A stretch of 64,000 bases of DNA from Xiphias gladius (GCF_016859285.1 NC_053408.1:13169213-13233212), one strand, 5' to 3'; positions 12,716 through 26,600 are shown, counted from the stretch's first letter. Numbers and translations: made by a program. The notes: generated by a model from the letters alone, not told the origin.

Positions 12716-15700
12716 TTAGTCCTCCTTCTTCGTGATCAAACAGTGAGATTGTGTCCCCAGCCAGAAACCTGGTATCATTTTCTCCTTAAAGGAGCTCCTA
12801 ACTTGCTGCAAAAGTTTAACCTCCTTTCCTCCTGCGCCCTCCTCTCCCTCCTCCACCTCCCCCACAGCATAGAAATTAAGAATACCAGCAGGCTGGTCAA
12901 GGTATACACCAATTACAGAGGACTTGGGAATCTCCCTGATCTCCATACTGTGGCCTTTGTGCCAGGCATGATAGCTGGAACCACTCCAGCCGAGACCCCA
13001 GGACTCCTCGTTCTCTCCCAGGCCACAGGATCCATCACTGTTCCTCCTTCCTGCTCGTTCGAAAACGACCCCGACTACAACCCATCCTGAAAACTCCACC
13101 TCCCAGTAGCCTCGGAAGCCCAGGATGCCTTGTTTGCAAAGAACCTTGTGGAATGTGAACGGGAATGAGAGCGTAATTTAGAGCTAATCTAACATAAACT
13201 GTGATTTATTATAGTCTGCACTAAGAAGAATTTAGAGTAGCCTCACTTTCTCTGGTTTGCATTGCCAAACCAGTTGACTTAAGCTTTAAATAAACACAGG
13301 GGACGGCCCTCTGGTCCGTAACAATGTTGCCTGCATTTTACAATCACATCCAGCTACACCAGCTATAGCATGGCAATATGACAAGTTCATGGCACTCATA
13401 ATATTTTACACCATCGTTCTTGAACGTGGTAAATCAAAGGAAAATACATTTTAAATACTGTAATTTCAGACGAAAATAACATAATCCTATCCTCATACTG
13501 TACCTGTGGAGCATACTCATATCTCTCTGGTCGTTCCAAGACGGGACATGCGATATCATCAGTCATACGGGCCGCTTTAGCACCGCCCGCTGTGATCCAC
13601 AGCATCTTATTAGCTGTCTTGTCATCCAGGGAAAGGCTGATCCAGTCTGAAATTCAAAAAAACAAAACAGGAAGAAAGGATGATTTAATGAGAAATCGCA
13701 TTTGGACCAAATTTTGAAATTGTAAAAACAGGTAGAAGAGTGCAAGTCTCACGTTTGATTAGATCAGCTCTGCATTTGGGTTCAGGGATATTTGCCTCGT
13801 AGGCTGGGATCTTCTCTGAGGAGCAAGTGACAGAGCAACAGTGAAATATCAGACAAGGTCAAGAGAGCCATTGGTGGAAGGGGATTTATAGTACAAAATA
13901 TTTAAACATCAAATACTGTGATCAAGCCTGTGGTAAGGTGATTGTCTTACCTGTCGGTGAGTTTCCAGCTTTGACTTTTTTTGCTACAGGAAAGAACAAA
14001 ATCAAAAATGTGTTTTCACGAGAACAACTTGTGTTAAGATCAAACTAGTCAACTGTTATAAATACTGTAGGCTAAAGTATGTGTAAGGTGTCTCATAACA
14101 GGTGATGAAGTGAGCCTCTGCAAAACGGTGTATACTTAGAAAACCATCTGCCTCTGTCAGATCACCACATCAGCAACTGCATGCTCTCTGGAGCCAGTGG
14201 TTGATTCATGTCAAGTGGCTGGAATTACCAAGACCACCTCACATGCTGCAGGGTAGGCTTCAGTCACACTAGAGCGCAGCGTGAAGCTCAGAGCAGTTTA
14301 TCAGATGAAAAGAAGGAGATCATCTGCTTGCACAAATTGGAGAAGTTGGGGATGAAGATCTATCACTTGTTTGATGCGGCAAATAACAACTAGGCAGGTT
14401 TGGGAAAGTCATCAAAAAAGTGAGAAATTGCATTTTAAATTTTGTCTCAAATCAAGAGTGGCTGTATTGCAATAGAGTTAATGCAAAAATAATGAATTGT
14501 AACACATACAATGTGTTTGTTTTTTTTAGTTAATAATGTAGGGACTCTCTCTTATAAAAAGAGCATAGAAGAAATACAGATGAAATATAATTAATAATCT
14601 GTCGGCATATAGATTTCAGATGAATTTTGATTACAGGCAGCTGTATTGTGTCATAATATTCCTTGAAGTAGAAAGTGATCAATTATGGTTACATAACTGG
14701 CTAATGCCAGTTTTGTAACTAATACTTTGGTATCATGTGTGAGCATTGTGGTATCCAGTTTTTTGTTAAGGATGGAAATCAAGCTGCAGAGACACTTAAT
14801 CCCCACAGCATTAAGGTGTCAACATCGCCTAGCATAAGTAATGTGTTTTATTTATATCAACAAGCGTCACCTTCAAAATAGAATCTATCTCATTCACACA
14901 ATCTGTTTCATTTACACATTGAAATCAGCTCAGAACATTGATGAAATTTACTTTGGCAAGCAGAGAAAGTAGCAATGGCATGAAATTTAAGAGACCCATT
15001 AAAAAACATTAGTGCAGATGTTGTATGGTACTGTAAGTGCTGACACAAAGAGTCCAAGGTGAGGCTGTGCTCTCCCGCCGCATATAAATCTACTTGTCAT
15101 CATTAGTCACATTTTTCAAACTTAACTGTTATTTTTACACCATACAGTATGCGTGTCACGTCTAAATGAGCTGATATTTATCTCTCTGTTGACTGGAGGC
15201 TGAAAGAGACCAATGCGAGAATGTTAAGCCACCTGTCTGGGTATAGCACAAGGTGATGAAAATAACTGCTTTGTTTGGCCTCATTACATCCTGACACCAT
15301 ACAAAACATTTAAGCTTAAACATAGCCTCACCCCCACTGTGGCAATCTATGTGGGGCTTGTTAGTCAAGTTTTGATGGGATTTGACTGAGTGTTTTTGAT
15401 AATGGGTGATACCACAGCTGTTCTGGTGGTAAAAATTTGCAGGACTGGCGTTATACTGTATACGTAGCATGTTAAAAACATATAGTACAGCATGTGAAAT
15501 ATTTTTTAATGCAGATGAAGTTGACACCTGCAGACCCTTGCTCCCAGGCCATAAAACAATTATACACCCCTTATAATGACAAGCATGACTTCAGTCAGTG
15601 AATTATTGTGTTTTCCACAGAAACATAAACTCTAGTGACTCATTCACTCTGGATCTGCCTCAGAGGAATAATAAAAGCCTCGCTGCTGTATACACAGAAT

Positions 15701-16004
15701 GAGGTTATTAAATCAGTACATTTAAAGCATTGTTTATAATGTTTTCCGTATTAGATGCACCAACTAATGCATTCTGCAAAATGTTTAAAATGTTTAATTT
15801 GACAGAAAAGGGGATGAGCTTTGAAATATTCTAAAGATCTGAAATGGGTCATCGAGGTTGTTAAAAAATGTATGAGATTTGGAAGGAAAAACTAAGTATT
15901 AAATATCAAAAACCAATGATTCTATATTGAGTGAAATGCAGAAAATAAAGTTCACCTTTATCTGACTTCCGGGTGTCAGAAAAGATTCTCGTTGTTGTAG
16001 GCAT
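12716..16004 (-). CDS. Stand-alone PRY-SPRY (B30.2) protein, copy B
   Basis: Five coding exons: 15956-16004, 13951-13983, 13753-13815, 13504-13646 and 12716-13144 (717 nt, 238 residues). All introns are GT-AG; the first is about 2 kb. The start is the MPTTTR codon at 16,004. After a basic, low-complexity N-terminus, exon 3 encodes an IPAYEANIPEPKCRADLIK block shared with copy C. Exon 4 encodes PRY ([25 protein letters not shown]). The last exon encodes SPRY with [26 protein letters not shown] and LPGFW-like IPGFWLG. An acidic, glycine-rich loop (EVEEGEEGAGG) sits before the last strands. The split codon at the exon 3-4 junction gives His where copies A and C have Tyr. No RING, B-box, coiled coil, NACHT or perforin-like domain is present. 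The function is unknown. Confidence 0.88.
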
Positions 16005-16135
16005 CTTGATTCCGACTTGAAGTTGGATTAACTGTTTAAGCTGCAGCAGAGAGCCTGTTTCAGCCCTGATGTCACTGGTCTCTCTGAGTATGATGAGTCT
16101 CTGTTGGCTCCAGTGTGTGACAGCTTAATGCCACT

Positions 16136-16143
16136 CTTATATA
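16136..16143 (-). promoter_or_regulatory. TATA box of PRY-SPRY copy B
   Basis: TATATAAG on the minus strand, about 132 bp upstream of the start codon at 16,004. Confidence 0.7.
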
Positions 16144-16149
16144 CCTTTA

Positions 16150-18250
16150 ATGCAGGACAAGGGTTGAAGGACTCAGAGCCAGTGGCATGAGAAAAAAATG
16201 AGGCTTGTAATTGGAGCTGTGTATGTATGTTTTTCCTTAAAAAGGTTAGATGGATGCTTTGACGTCTGAAGGGCAGCCCCTGTTACCAAGTAAACCCCTC
16301 CCTCTTCGCACTATATCAATACCACTGTTCTCTTCACGTTGCAGAGTGACAGCATTGATGCATTGATGGTGGATGGGATGCAAACACATATACACACACG
16401 TACACACACACTCTGAGTATGCAGCTGCAAAGATTTAAATCTGCATGGGAGAATTCCTGATGTTAGACGTCAAGCAGTTCTAGATCCAACAGGTGCAAAT
16501 GTATACCACAATAGCTCTTTAACAATGTAATGATATTATTATTTTTGTCAAGCTTCCATTGAATTCCTTACAGCTGTATGAATATCTTAAGAATAAGTTA
16601 CATACATATGAAGCTTTGTTATAGGTTTAACGTAATATTCTAATATTGTATCAATAAATGTTTTTTTAATTTAAAAAAACAAAACAAAACATTTGAAATC
16701 ATTACTTTTACTTGAGTGATCACGTTCAAATAGAATATTTGTACACGTATAAAACTTTAAAAGAGAAATTTTACCTTAATTTGCAGATTTTAGATAATTT
16801 CACTATAAAACACACATCAATATAATTGTACATATTTGTATACACACAAAATTCAATTAGTATGAATTTGATCAAGTCAATTAATTACATTATATTTATA
16901 ACATCTAATAATTAAACACAAGAAATGTAGGGTAAACAATAACCAAAATCCAAATAAACATATAAATACAAATATAGCCAAGTGTAACCTAAATACTTGG
17001 ACGACTAAGTCGCTTGACTGGAGGTTCCACGCTTCATCACACCAGGCTTAGCTGCGCTCTTGACCTATATTATCAAATCAACCATGCACCATCACAAATG
17101 CCTTAATGCACATGCCCAGGGTTAAAAGAAAAAAGCAGTTCGCTGGTCATAAATCCGTTCTTGTGATATGCTATGCACTTCAGGCTGCGTGTCTGAGGTG
17201 TTTACCATCTTCGCTACCCTGCCAAACCTTTAGTCAAGGCTGCCTTGTCCTTCTTTTGTTCCAGTGCAGCCAACATACTAGACAGTTCATACCAGGAACT
17301 ATAGAATTGGAACAGTCATTGACTGTCCATTGGGATTTATTAAAGGAGAGGTGGATGATGGGTTTGCATGTGTACCTATCTGAGCTCCTCCAGTTCTCCT
17401 CTCCTAGGTCCATCATAAACCATCGACACTAGACTTTGGGAACACTGCAGACAGACAAGCGATCTCTGCCAAAAGACTAAGCTGTGACCCTGTTCAGTGG
17501 CTGTTCTGGATTTTCAAGGTCATCACTTTAGTTTTTAACCTTTCAGAGCGTCTATAGGTCTGAATATCTTGCATTAGGGAGGAACTATCTTTGACATTTT
17601 GATTCAAACCACTTCTTTAGGGCAATTCAGTAAATCAATAACCACTCATGAGTTAATTATAAATGACTAATTAACTATTAGAAGCGCAGGGAATGCCCAC
17701 AGGAACAGTATATTGTAATATTCTGATATGTAAAGGGAAAACATGCTGTGATAGTAGCATTTCAACCTCTCACTTTAGTGTCTTAGCACAAACATTAAGA
17801 GAGAAAATCGGGTACATTTTCAAAACTGTTTCTAAAGGATTATATCTGAACCTTGAGGTACTTTTCTTTACAAGTGCAAATAAAACCCCAGTGAACCAAG
17901 TTTCTCTTCTCTCCATCACCATTTCTTAAAGGTCTCAAAGTGCAGTTAAGTTTCCACTCTTATATAATACCTCTGTTCTGTACAGGATGTCCACAGTCCT
18001 GCAGGTATCAGTTTCCGAGATGTGTGTTTGATTACAGAGAGATGACAGGATAATTGTAAAAACTAATTCAGAACTACTCAGATAAATATGGGTCAGCGGG
18101 TCAGGTGTTGGTGCTGACGCGCACATCCTGGTTTGGCAAGCTCCGTGGCACGCCCATTAGTGAGCTCAATATCACTACATACCTTACCAAAATGTCTCTT
18201 AGGGACCCCCAGGGGCCGCCCAAAACCTTTAATACCCCCTTTCGGGGGTG
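16150..18250. other. Head-to-head intergenic region between copies B and C
   Basis: About 2.1 kb between the two divergent TATA boxes. It holds short AT-rich stretches and no exon I can support. A CCCCC/GGGGG hairpin (arms ACCCCC and GGGGGT around TTTC, near 18,234-18,249) sits just upstream of the copy C TATA box. A shared control region for the two genes is possible but not shown. Confidence 0.5.
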
Positions 18251-18258
18251 TATATAAA
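18251..18258 (+). promoter_or_regulatory. TATA box of PRY-SPRY copy C
   Basis: TATATAAA, 84 bp upstream of the start codon at 18,342. It gives an expected transcript start near 18,280 and a 5' UTR of about 60 bases. Confidence 0.75.
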
Positions 18259-18341
18259 GAAGTCATTTGCATCATCGCAACATTACGCCGCTGACAGACG
18301 CAAACATTTAGGAAACCTTAGCAGAGCAAGAAGCGATAAAG

Positions 18342-19788
18342 ATGCCAACCAGTGCTACCAGTATGAGAATCATGCCTGCAACCGGCAGGCCTGGTGAGAG
18401 AACTCCCTTTTTAGAAGATAGTGCATGATAATGTTAATTTGCCAGGAGTACAAATTGGTGTTCAGTGCTGCCATGGAAAGTACAGGTTTATCAGAAACTT
18501 TTCAGTAAAAATTCTCACTACTGGAAGAGGCTGTGTCCATTTAGATGTACATTTTAATTTTTTAGACCTGTTTTTTAACATGTGTTAAGTTTGACGATGT
18601 TAACAGCTGTCAGATTAAAGAATTGACAGTTCTTTCTTAGCAGATTGAGTATATTGTTAGTATGAACTTTTCTTACATTGAGACTAAAGAACCAATAAAA
18701 CCAATAGGTACAGAACAACTGGCAGTAATACTTCTTTTATTTTTACAGGCACAAAATCCAGATATGCGGCTTCGCCTACAGGTGAGTTTTTAGGTAGATC
18801 TTGAGAAATGTATTACTTTCATTGCTTTAAAGAGCAAATTGAACACACTGAAGGTTTTATCTCTTTACAGTCTGGGTTTATTTCCTGCTTTAGCTTGTTA
18901 TCATGTTATTATCCTCTTGTATTCACTTCCAGCTTCCCTCCTTAATGTTGCTTTTCTCGTCACTCAGAAAACATCCCAGACTACAAGCCAAACATCCCTG
19001 AGCCCACATGCAGAGCTGATCTTCTAAAATGTAAGAACAGTCATTTGACCTTTTTCTGAGTTTTTTCCTACTGTTATTTCTGTAGTTTCTCTTTCTGAAT
19101 GTCATGGCTGAAAACTCTCAACATCCTACAGACTGGATCAACCTTTCCCTGGATGACAAGACAGCCAATAAGATGCTGTGGATCACAGAGGGTGGATCCA
19201 AGGTGTCACGCATGACTGATGATGTCACTTGTCCCGTCCTGGACAGACCAGAGAGATACGAGCATACCCCTCAGGTAGGTTTTACACAACAGTCATGAAT
19301 CTGAATTTTAATCTTTATTTTTTATGTTCAACCGATTTTTATCCTCTTTTTTATTCAAGGTTCTTTGCAAAGAAGGCGTCCTGGGCTCCCGAGCTTACTG
19401 GGAAGTTAAATATTCAGGATGGGTGGTCGTCGGAGTCACCTATGAAGGGGCAGGGAGGAGGGGAAGCGACGGACCCTGCGGGCTGGGAGAGAATGAACAT
19501 TCATGGGGTCTTGGGTGGGGTGGATCCCATTACCAGTTGTGGTTCAATGCCATTAACACAGAAATCTGGGATATTCCCCAGTGCACCACCATTGGGGTGT
19601 ACCTTGACCATCCAGCTGGTGTCATCAATTTTTATGCAGTTGAAGAGGGGAAGGAGGGAGAGGAGGGTGAAGGCAGGAAGGAGATCCGACTGCTGCAGAA
19701 GATTAAGAGCTCCTTCAAGGGGAGAATGTTGCCAGGGTTCTGGATAGGACAAAAGTCATCATGTGTGTTTGTTGAACAAGAGGAGTAA
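18342..19788 (+). CDS. Stand-alone PRY-SPRY (B30.2) protein, copy C
   Basis: Five coding exons: 18342-18393, 18749-18781, 18968-19030, 19132-19274 and 19360-19788 (720 nt, 239 residues). Introns are GT-AG, with phases 1, 1, 1, 0. Residues 1-49 are a short tail encoded by three small exons. Residues about 50-97 are PRY ([25 protein letters not shown]). Residues 98-235 are SPRY with [42 protein letters not shown] and LPGFWIG. A Glu/Gly-rich loop ([14 protein letters not shown]) precedes the last strands. The exon lengths 33/63/143/429 match copy B exactly. This copy is transcribed away from A and B, so an inversion followed or accompanied the duplication. The role is unknown; a protein-binding adaptor is the obvious guess. 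Confidence 0.9.
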
Positions 19789-20120
19789 AGTGAAGAGTTT
19801 GTTTTCCATTTCCATTTCTTACATTTCCATTCAAACTTCATTTACAATACATATCCATTACTAAAAATAAGATACTAATAACAGATACTCTGGGATAATT
19901 GAAATTAACAAAGAGATGCATAGGTCATGTACACAAAATCTTTACAATTTGAAATATGTATTTATCAAGAAGCTTCCATTTGTTTAAGTGTCTGTGTATA
20001 CATAACATGTTTAGTGTGTCAAACTGAATGATAAATATTGATAATTAGTGTCATGTATATATGTATCGTAGCATCATGTACTTTATGTTCTGGCAAGACA
20101 AGTATAATCTGCACTTTTTA

Positions 20121-20126
20121 AATAAA
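20121..20126 (+). terminator. Poly(A) signal of PRY-SPRY copy C
   Basis: AATAAA about 330 bp downstream of the stop codon at 19,788. It is the first canonical signal I noticed after the gene. Confidence 0.5.
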
Positions 20127-20129
20127 ATA

Positions 20130-23100
20130 AATTATTCTGCTGGACTTAATCTAAATCAAAATACATTTAGAAGTTTGAATGCGATCACGTCATCATTAGT
20201 TTACATGGTAAACATATTTAAGAGAGGACAAACAAGACACATTCTTTTGCAGAGCTTCATTGTTTTGTGTTACCCTCAGCTGATAGGTCATGATTTATAA
20301 ATACAAGCTCAATGTACAGGAACATTAATCCATCAATGTCATGTGAAGCTTTCAAACTTTACAATACCTTCAGCTGCTCTGGCTCTTTCATTCTTCACCT
20401 TCCGCTGTTAACACTGAGCAGGGGGGCCAGAGGATTAGGCTGGTGACATGAAAGCAGATCCTGAGAGGTAATAAACAAGGTCGCATGTGAACACAAAAAA
20501 CTGGTCCAATGAGGGAGCATGGATAGAGGAGAGGAATTGATGAAATATGAAGCGGAAGATGCAGGAGTAAAACTCAAAGCTAAGTTAATTTACAAGAATG
20601 ACACCTAACAATTTTTTTTTTACTACAATAGAGTGAAGAGATCAGTACATGTAATGACGGTTTATCACCATCTGGGGACACAGTTGAACTGTATATGGGA
20701 CAGAGGGGATAAGAGTGAAAACCTATTGCAAAATCCTAACAAACAGATTTTTGGGGGGTTTTTTTTTTTTTAAAGGTATTTTTCGGTATTTTCTAGGTAT
20801 GGCTTTTATGCATAACATACACTGAGTGAGTGGGTAAACTTCTCCAGTCAAAATAACTTCTTGAAGGTGTTACAACTTGTCATGATTGAAACCTGAAATT
20901 GTCTCTGATGATGTGCAGTGGGGCTAACATTTTACCAGCTGTAACCACCACAACTGATGTCATCAGTATGAGTGTTGAAAATAATCAAAAACAGCAAACA
21001 TACACAAAATAGTATGCAAACAACGAAGAGAATTTCAGAAGCAGGAGAAACTATTAAATAGTAAATCCACACAAAAATGATTTTGCACTTTAAAGCGATC
21101 CAATATTTCACAACAAAACACCAAAACCAAAGAAACTTTTTTAAATATATGTATAAAAAATATTTGTCCAATCCCATGATTCATAATAAAGCTCCCACCA
21201 AAGTTATATTTATTTGTTTGTTGATTTACTGTTGTTGACTGTGGCTCTCAAGTCACTTCTCAGTTTCACGTCTGCTGGTTGAGATGTGAGCCAGACTCGT
21301 CCTCTAGAGAAGGAAGACTTTGTCTTTGTTGCCCCCCATTGAATGTCATCAGTATAGCAATGTTTTTGGCCTCTCTAAAATGTACTGTTGCTTTCTTTCA
21401 GCAACGAAGGCAAACCAGGGCCTCTTTTCGATCCAAAATAGCCATCACTGCAATTCTAATGTAAATATTTAATAATTTTCTTTGTCACAAAAGAGATGCT
21501 TTTTATGTCGTTGTTGCAGCAGTGTCTTCACTTGGTTGTATCGAGTTTACTCAAATGAGTGAAACAGCGCCCCTCTGTGTTGTAACAGTTGCTGAATGTC
21601 AGTTAATCTGTGTGGTCAACGATAGCATTGCATCCTTCCCGAAGTCTACCGAAGGGAACAAACATGAAGTAAAGCTAAGTATGTGGTCACTATTCAACTG
21701 CAAAACTGTGACAGGACTCGGGGGAAAAAAATCTCTGAAGTGAATTGTGAAGCCTGGCGCACTCTGGCCTCACAATAAACAATACAAAATTAACAACCCT
21801 ATGATTTAAATGAAACAAAAGAGACTTATCTAACATTAGTTTTCCAGTGTTGCCAATGATATCAGCTAGGGTTAGGTGTTTTTGTGAGAGTAATTAACTA
21901 TCAGTAAAGGAGAGAAGAGATGAGGAATTCTTTGAACAAACAAATAAGCTGAACATCACAGAAACAGGTACAGTGCTGGAACATTATCTCCAACTAAGTG
22001 AAGAGGGGGGTGGACTTCGGCATCAAGTAAGGATAAGTTAGATACAATCTCTCGCTCTGTCTGTGTCTTGCTTGCTGATTTCTTTCCTGATGGTGATCGA
22101 TGATGTCTATGTGTATTTCAACAGCTTGCTTCTTATGTAGGTGTTCCAGTGGATATCTAAAGCTGCTGTGATATCCTGTTGGAATTATATTTTAATTTAC
22201 ACTAGGTTTGACAAATGGAAGCTGCTTAAGACATCACCACACATGCAGTACTTTCTAGAAACGTGAAAACTGACAGAAAAATGCTTCCAGCTGAGGTGTT
22301 GCTTTGTGTGTTCGTGTCTGAACTGTTGTGAAATGTAAATGAAATCATTCTGTGGATCAACAAAATGACACTAATCACTGATGTAAATATAATCAGCTTT
22401 GTCCTACTGATATTTAGTGTATTTGCGCATTTTTTCCACTGTTAGATGTGTTTAAAACACAGTAGCAAAAGTGTATTATGAAATACTGTTATCCCAGTTG
22501 GTTTTTAGCACTTTTTGTGCTGCGTTATGTGTATAATGTGACAGGAATGAAGCCTTTAGCTATGCAGTTTTACGACATGCATTTCTCATTAAAGTACAAA
22601 GGACATTTCACTTCAAATCTTTGATTATTTATTTTAATCATTATTACTATTTTCAGAAAACATGACGAGCACATCAACTTAGGAAGAGTTGTTGAATGAA
22701 GTTCTTCCTCGGTGAACTTAATAGAACTTCTTGATATGCCCACAAGATGGAGTCATGGTGTCATATATTAATTCAGGATCGACGTACTGAGGGCTACAGC
22801 TAGTAACTGTGCTTTCCTTTCTACATTGACTTTGAATTGCTTTAACTTTATGTGTAAATTAAAGGATTTATAATAAACTTTTATTTACTATTATATGCAT
22901 TTGTTCATTGGGACAAAATTGATTACAGTTACTTTTCCCTAAGCCATGCTAATTCACAAATTATTCTCCACATCAAAATCTTGCTGGACAGGTCTGATGA
23001 AAACCGGTGGTTACTCAAGTTAAAAAACTGGAAAAACATTTGCTGTCACCACAAGAGGAAAATGTGTTGTCTTACATTACAAACATTTAACATAACCTCC

Positions 23101-26100
23101 AGAAGACTGATTGTCTGAATGGTCTGGTGCTGTAAAAATACCGTTATAAAAGTTTTAAAACCCATTTCAAGTAGAAAATCCAATTAAAAATGTATTAAAT
23201 GTAGATGTGATGGAATCCGCCTTTAGTCATGGCAGGGTGTTCATTAAATGAATACTTGTAATTTAACCATAAAACCATTATAGCTCACTAATTCTAGCTA
23301 AAATGTTGTGCCATGGGAATTATGATTTGCAGGAAGCATTTACAAGTGAAGCCACAGAAGGAACAAATAATACACATAATAAAACCAGTCTTAGAGCACA
23401 GAAAATAAACTTAATATAAAAACGCTATAATACTCAAATCAAATGGGTATATCTATAATGCCCACCAGACAGTGCAATAATTGGTCAGTCTTTAATGTGA
23501 ATTACCAAGCTGTGGCAGTGGAGAGACTGTACTGCTGCTGAATTTCAGGTTTAAATTAAGCCATCTAATTGCAGAGGGAATAAATAAGACTCTGATCCCT
23601 CTGCTCTGAAGTTTGTCCAATGTGAAGGAGGAGCCAGAGAGTATCAGTTCCTCTGTAAGTCAAAAACGATTTTCGTCTTTCAGCACATGACACTCATCGT
23701 TTCCAGTTATTTGGGTGTAGCTAAGAGCAGTAAGCATACTGGGGTCACTCACAAAGCTGCCCTCAACTGCAATAAGCACATCTAATGCAATAAAATCTGG
23801 TGTAATCAGCTGTTAAAATATTTCATTTTCTGTAGGGAAAACAAAAACTACGATATTTCTGAGCAAATTATCTTTGTGACTGTATCTGAAGTTTGCTATC
23901 AGTATAGTTGCCCCCCAATTCAATTCCCTCATGAGACACAGAGTCACCAACAACACGGTCAAGTCTTCTCCTAGAAGATACGACAAAATGCCAGAATCAT
24001 CTGCAAACTAGACTAAATGTCTGTCTAAGGATTTGCTGTGGCAGACACAAATATGAATGGAAGGATTACAGAGGTGGAGGAACAACAGCAACCCAAGGGA
24101 GAGAGAATACATAAAAAGAGGAAATCTGAGCACCAGAAATGTCCACAATATAGCCGACAGTGTCTAGATCAACCTTGGGAAATATGAAAGAATAAATTTA
24201 AGATAAGATATTGAGTTCATTGGCAACATGAAGATAGCACTTCCCCAGTCAGCATGCAAACTCTACGTGTGCTTCCTTCTCCTGGATTTTGTCAGTTTTT
24301 AGCTGTTAAATGCTGCAGACCTGAACAGGAAATTTCAGCATTTCCTTTGAAAATACTACATCAGCTAGAATCCCATTCCATGCAATGCAAGTTTTCAGTT
24401 AAATTCAATTTAAATGTGTACTTGTAGACACTTCATTAAACTCTACCTTCACAGATTCTGGAGTAATCACTGACTAATCACATTAGATACACTGGATGCT
24501 GACTGGGGAAGTGCTATTTTCATGTTGCCAATGAAGCTTTATCTCATCACTATTACAAATATTTTTTTGAGGAGCTGAACTGCTCGGAGTGTTCTGTGAG
24601 ACACTTAATATACACACCGCCCTTCCCCATCTGTCTCTCTTTCTTTGCCCACACACACAATCATGCACACATCATATGTACGTATGTATAGACACACACA
24701 CTCATTACCGTGCTCTAAACTTTCTTTGTGATCCCATTTTCTTTTTTTTAGGATTATTTCAAATTCCTCTCCCTACTTGCCATATATGGTATTTACTGTT
24801 CGTGACTTCACTTCTCTAAACCAGCTCCAACTGTTATATCGATCTTCTCATATAAATCTCGACAATAAAGTGAATATGTGTACTTCTGAAAGATTATAAC
24901 AATTCCTTTTCACATTTTTGCAATACATTCTTGCAATGGTGGCAAAAGTATTCAGGTCCTTTGCTCAAGTAAAAGTATTAATACCACACTATAAAAATGC
25001 TCCATTACCTTACTTATCTTGCTCAAGTAAAAACATGGAAAGATAATCTGTAAAATATCATAGCCATAGCTCATCTATCCCTTATATACTGTTGGGCAGT
25101 TTAAAATCTCACATCTTATTTTACACTTTGATCATATGTTTTTTTTTTTTTTTTTTTTTTTGATGTAAAATCTTAAGCTGTAAAGTAACCAGTAGCTGTA
25201 ACTGTACATCGATGTAGTGGAGTAAAAAGTAAAAATTTCCCTCTGAAATATAGTGAAGTATTGGTTTAAAATGGAAATACTCTCAAAAACTGTGCTTAGG
25301 CACAGTACTTGAGAGTAAATGTACTTGGTTGCATTCCACTACTGCATTCTTGTGTGCCTATGGTACTAGCATAATAGATTATAGTCATCTCTCTTTTTCT
25401 GTCACTGTTCTTTTTCCCTGAGAGATTTCAACCACTTCGGCTACAGATACACTCGTCTGTTGGTCCCTGTAGATTGACATGCCCGCCCCACTTCACAGAT
25501 TCACACTTTGACCTAAGCAGCAGGGGAGTTGTCTCCACAGAGACTCTGGCCGTTGACACAAGCACATTTCTGATAAATGACAGAGGAGATGACAACAGGT
25601 AATGAAGACATGACTCTAATCTACACTATGAGATGCCAGGGAACAGGAGGCAGACACTGCTGCATGGGGTAACACTATAAAAGTCCACTGTTACAGACTG
25701 TAACAATTACTGACTCCTTTTTAGAAGTAAGCTAAACTACTTCCTGGCACTACCTTCACATTATCTGTACAGATGTGAGAGTGGTATCTGTCGTCTCCTC
25801 TAACTGTGCCAGAAAGCAAATAAGTTTATTTTACCAAAATGTCAAAAATTTCTAAATACTTCCTTCACCTCTTCCAAAAATGATCTTGCACATTTGAAAT
25901 CTTCAAATAAAGGTGCATGCAATTTTTCACAGTGCTTGAGATCATATGTTTGTAAAATTAACAGAATTCAAACAAATACAATGTACCATGTTTTGGTCAT
26001 CACTTTAACTTGTTCCTTAATTAAGGAATGGATACAAAAACTGCTTATTAAAATCTGCTGAATGCCTGATCTGACAATGCAGCTCAAAAGTGTCAGGTTA

Positions 26101-26600
26101 AGCACCACTAACAAACAGTCTGATAAATTAACTTTCAAATAGTTACATTAGTTGTCTGCGTCTACATTGTCTTGGATTCACTCATACAGCCAACCTGGCC
26201 CATCTAGTATAGTATCAATTGATGTGTACTAAAAGAAACCACAAAAACTACTAGCAAATACTTGTTGATCCTGCTTTTAATGTGGGTGTAAGAGTTGATG
26301 ACTGAAAGATTAGTTTGACACCACAAGGTGCGAGATAAAGTCTAAAAAATTTCAGTCAGTTGTTGGTCAGCTCAGTGTAATCCGTGTTTGTCCTGCCAAC
26401 ATTAGAGCGCAACAGGTTGAGTCATTCCAATAATCTCATGATAAATGCTTGGAACCCTTTTTAGGCACAACCTCAGCCTCTTGTCTCTTCAACTCATCAT
26501 GCTCTCACTCCAAGTGCTTCTCTTCTTGAACTCCTTAAGGGTGTCGTCAGTCTCTTCTGCACTCCTCGCTCACTGGAGGGTGTGGGTGACTTGAGTGCCA
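20130..26600. other. Intergenic DNA between the PRY-SPRY cluster and mybpc2
   Basis: About 6.5 kb without a supported exon. Open stretches are short and show no recognisable domain. It contains one long fish repeat (24,935-25,350) with an embedded poly(T) run. Distal control elements of mybpc2 would be expected in such a place, but I could not identify any by sequence alone. Confidence 0.55.
24935..25350. repeat. Near-complete copy of the 'CTCAAGTA' fish repeat
   Basis: It starts with a GGTGGCAAAAGTATTCAGGT block and continues with TTGCTCAAGTAAAAGTATTA. It ends with GTAGTGGAGTAAAAAGTA, ATTTCCCTCTGAAATATAGT and a GTAAATGTACTTGGTTGCA block. I recognise this order from a widespread fish interspersed repeat. 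A T-run of about 23 bases lies inside at about 25,138-25,161. It has no coding content. Confidence 0.75.

Noticed and set aside
9469-19788. Stonustoxin-type toxin genes
   Set aside because: Only the PRY-SPRY part is shared with that family; the perforin-like and other domains are absent, and PRY-SPRY alone is common in fish immune and regulatory proteins.
23560-24230. Minus-strand stretch with FADD-like residues, possibly a reverse transcriptase remnant
   Set aside because: Only a few residues fit and stops are frequent; the similarity is too weak to name an element.
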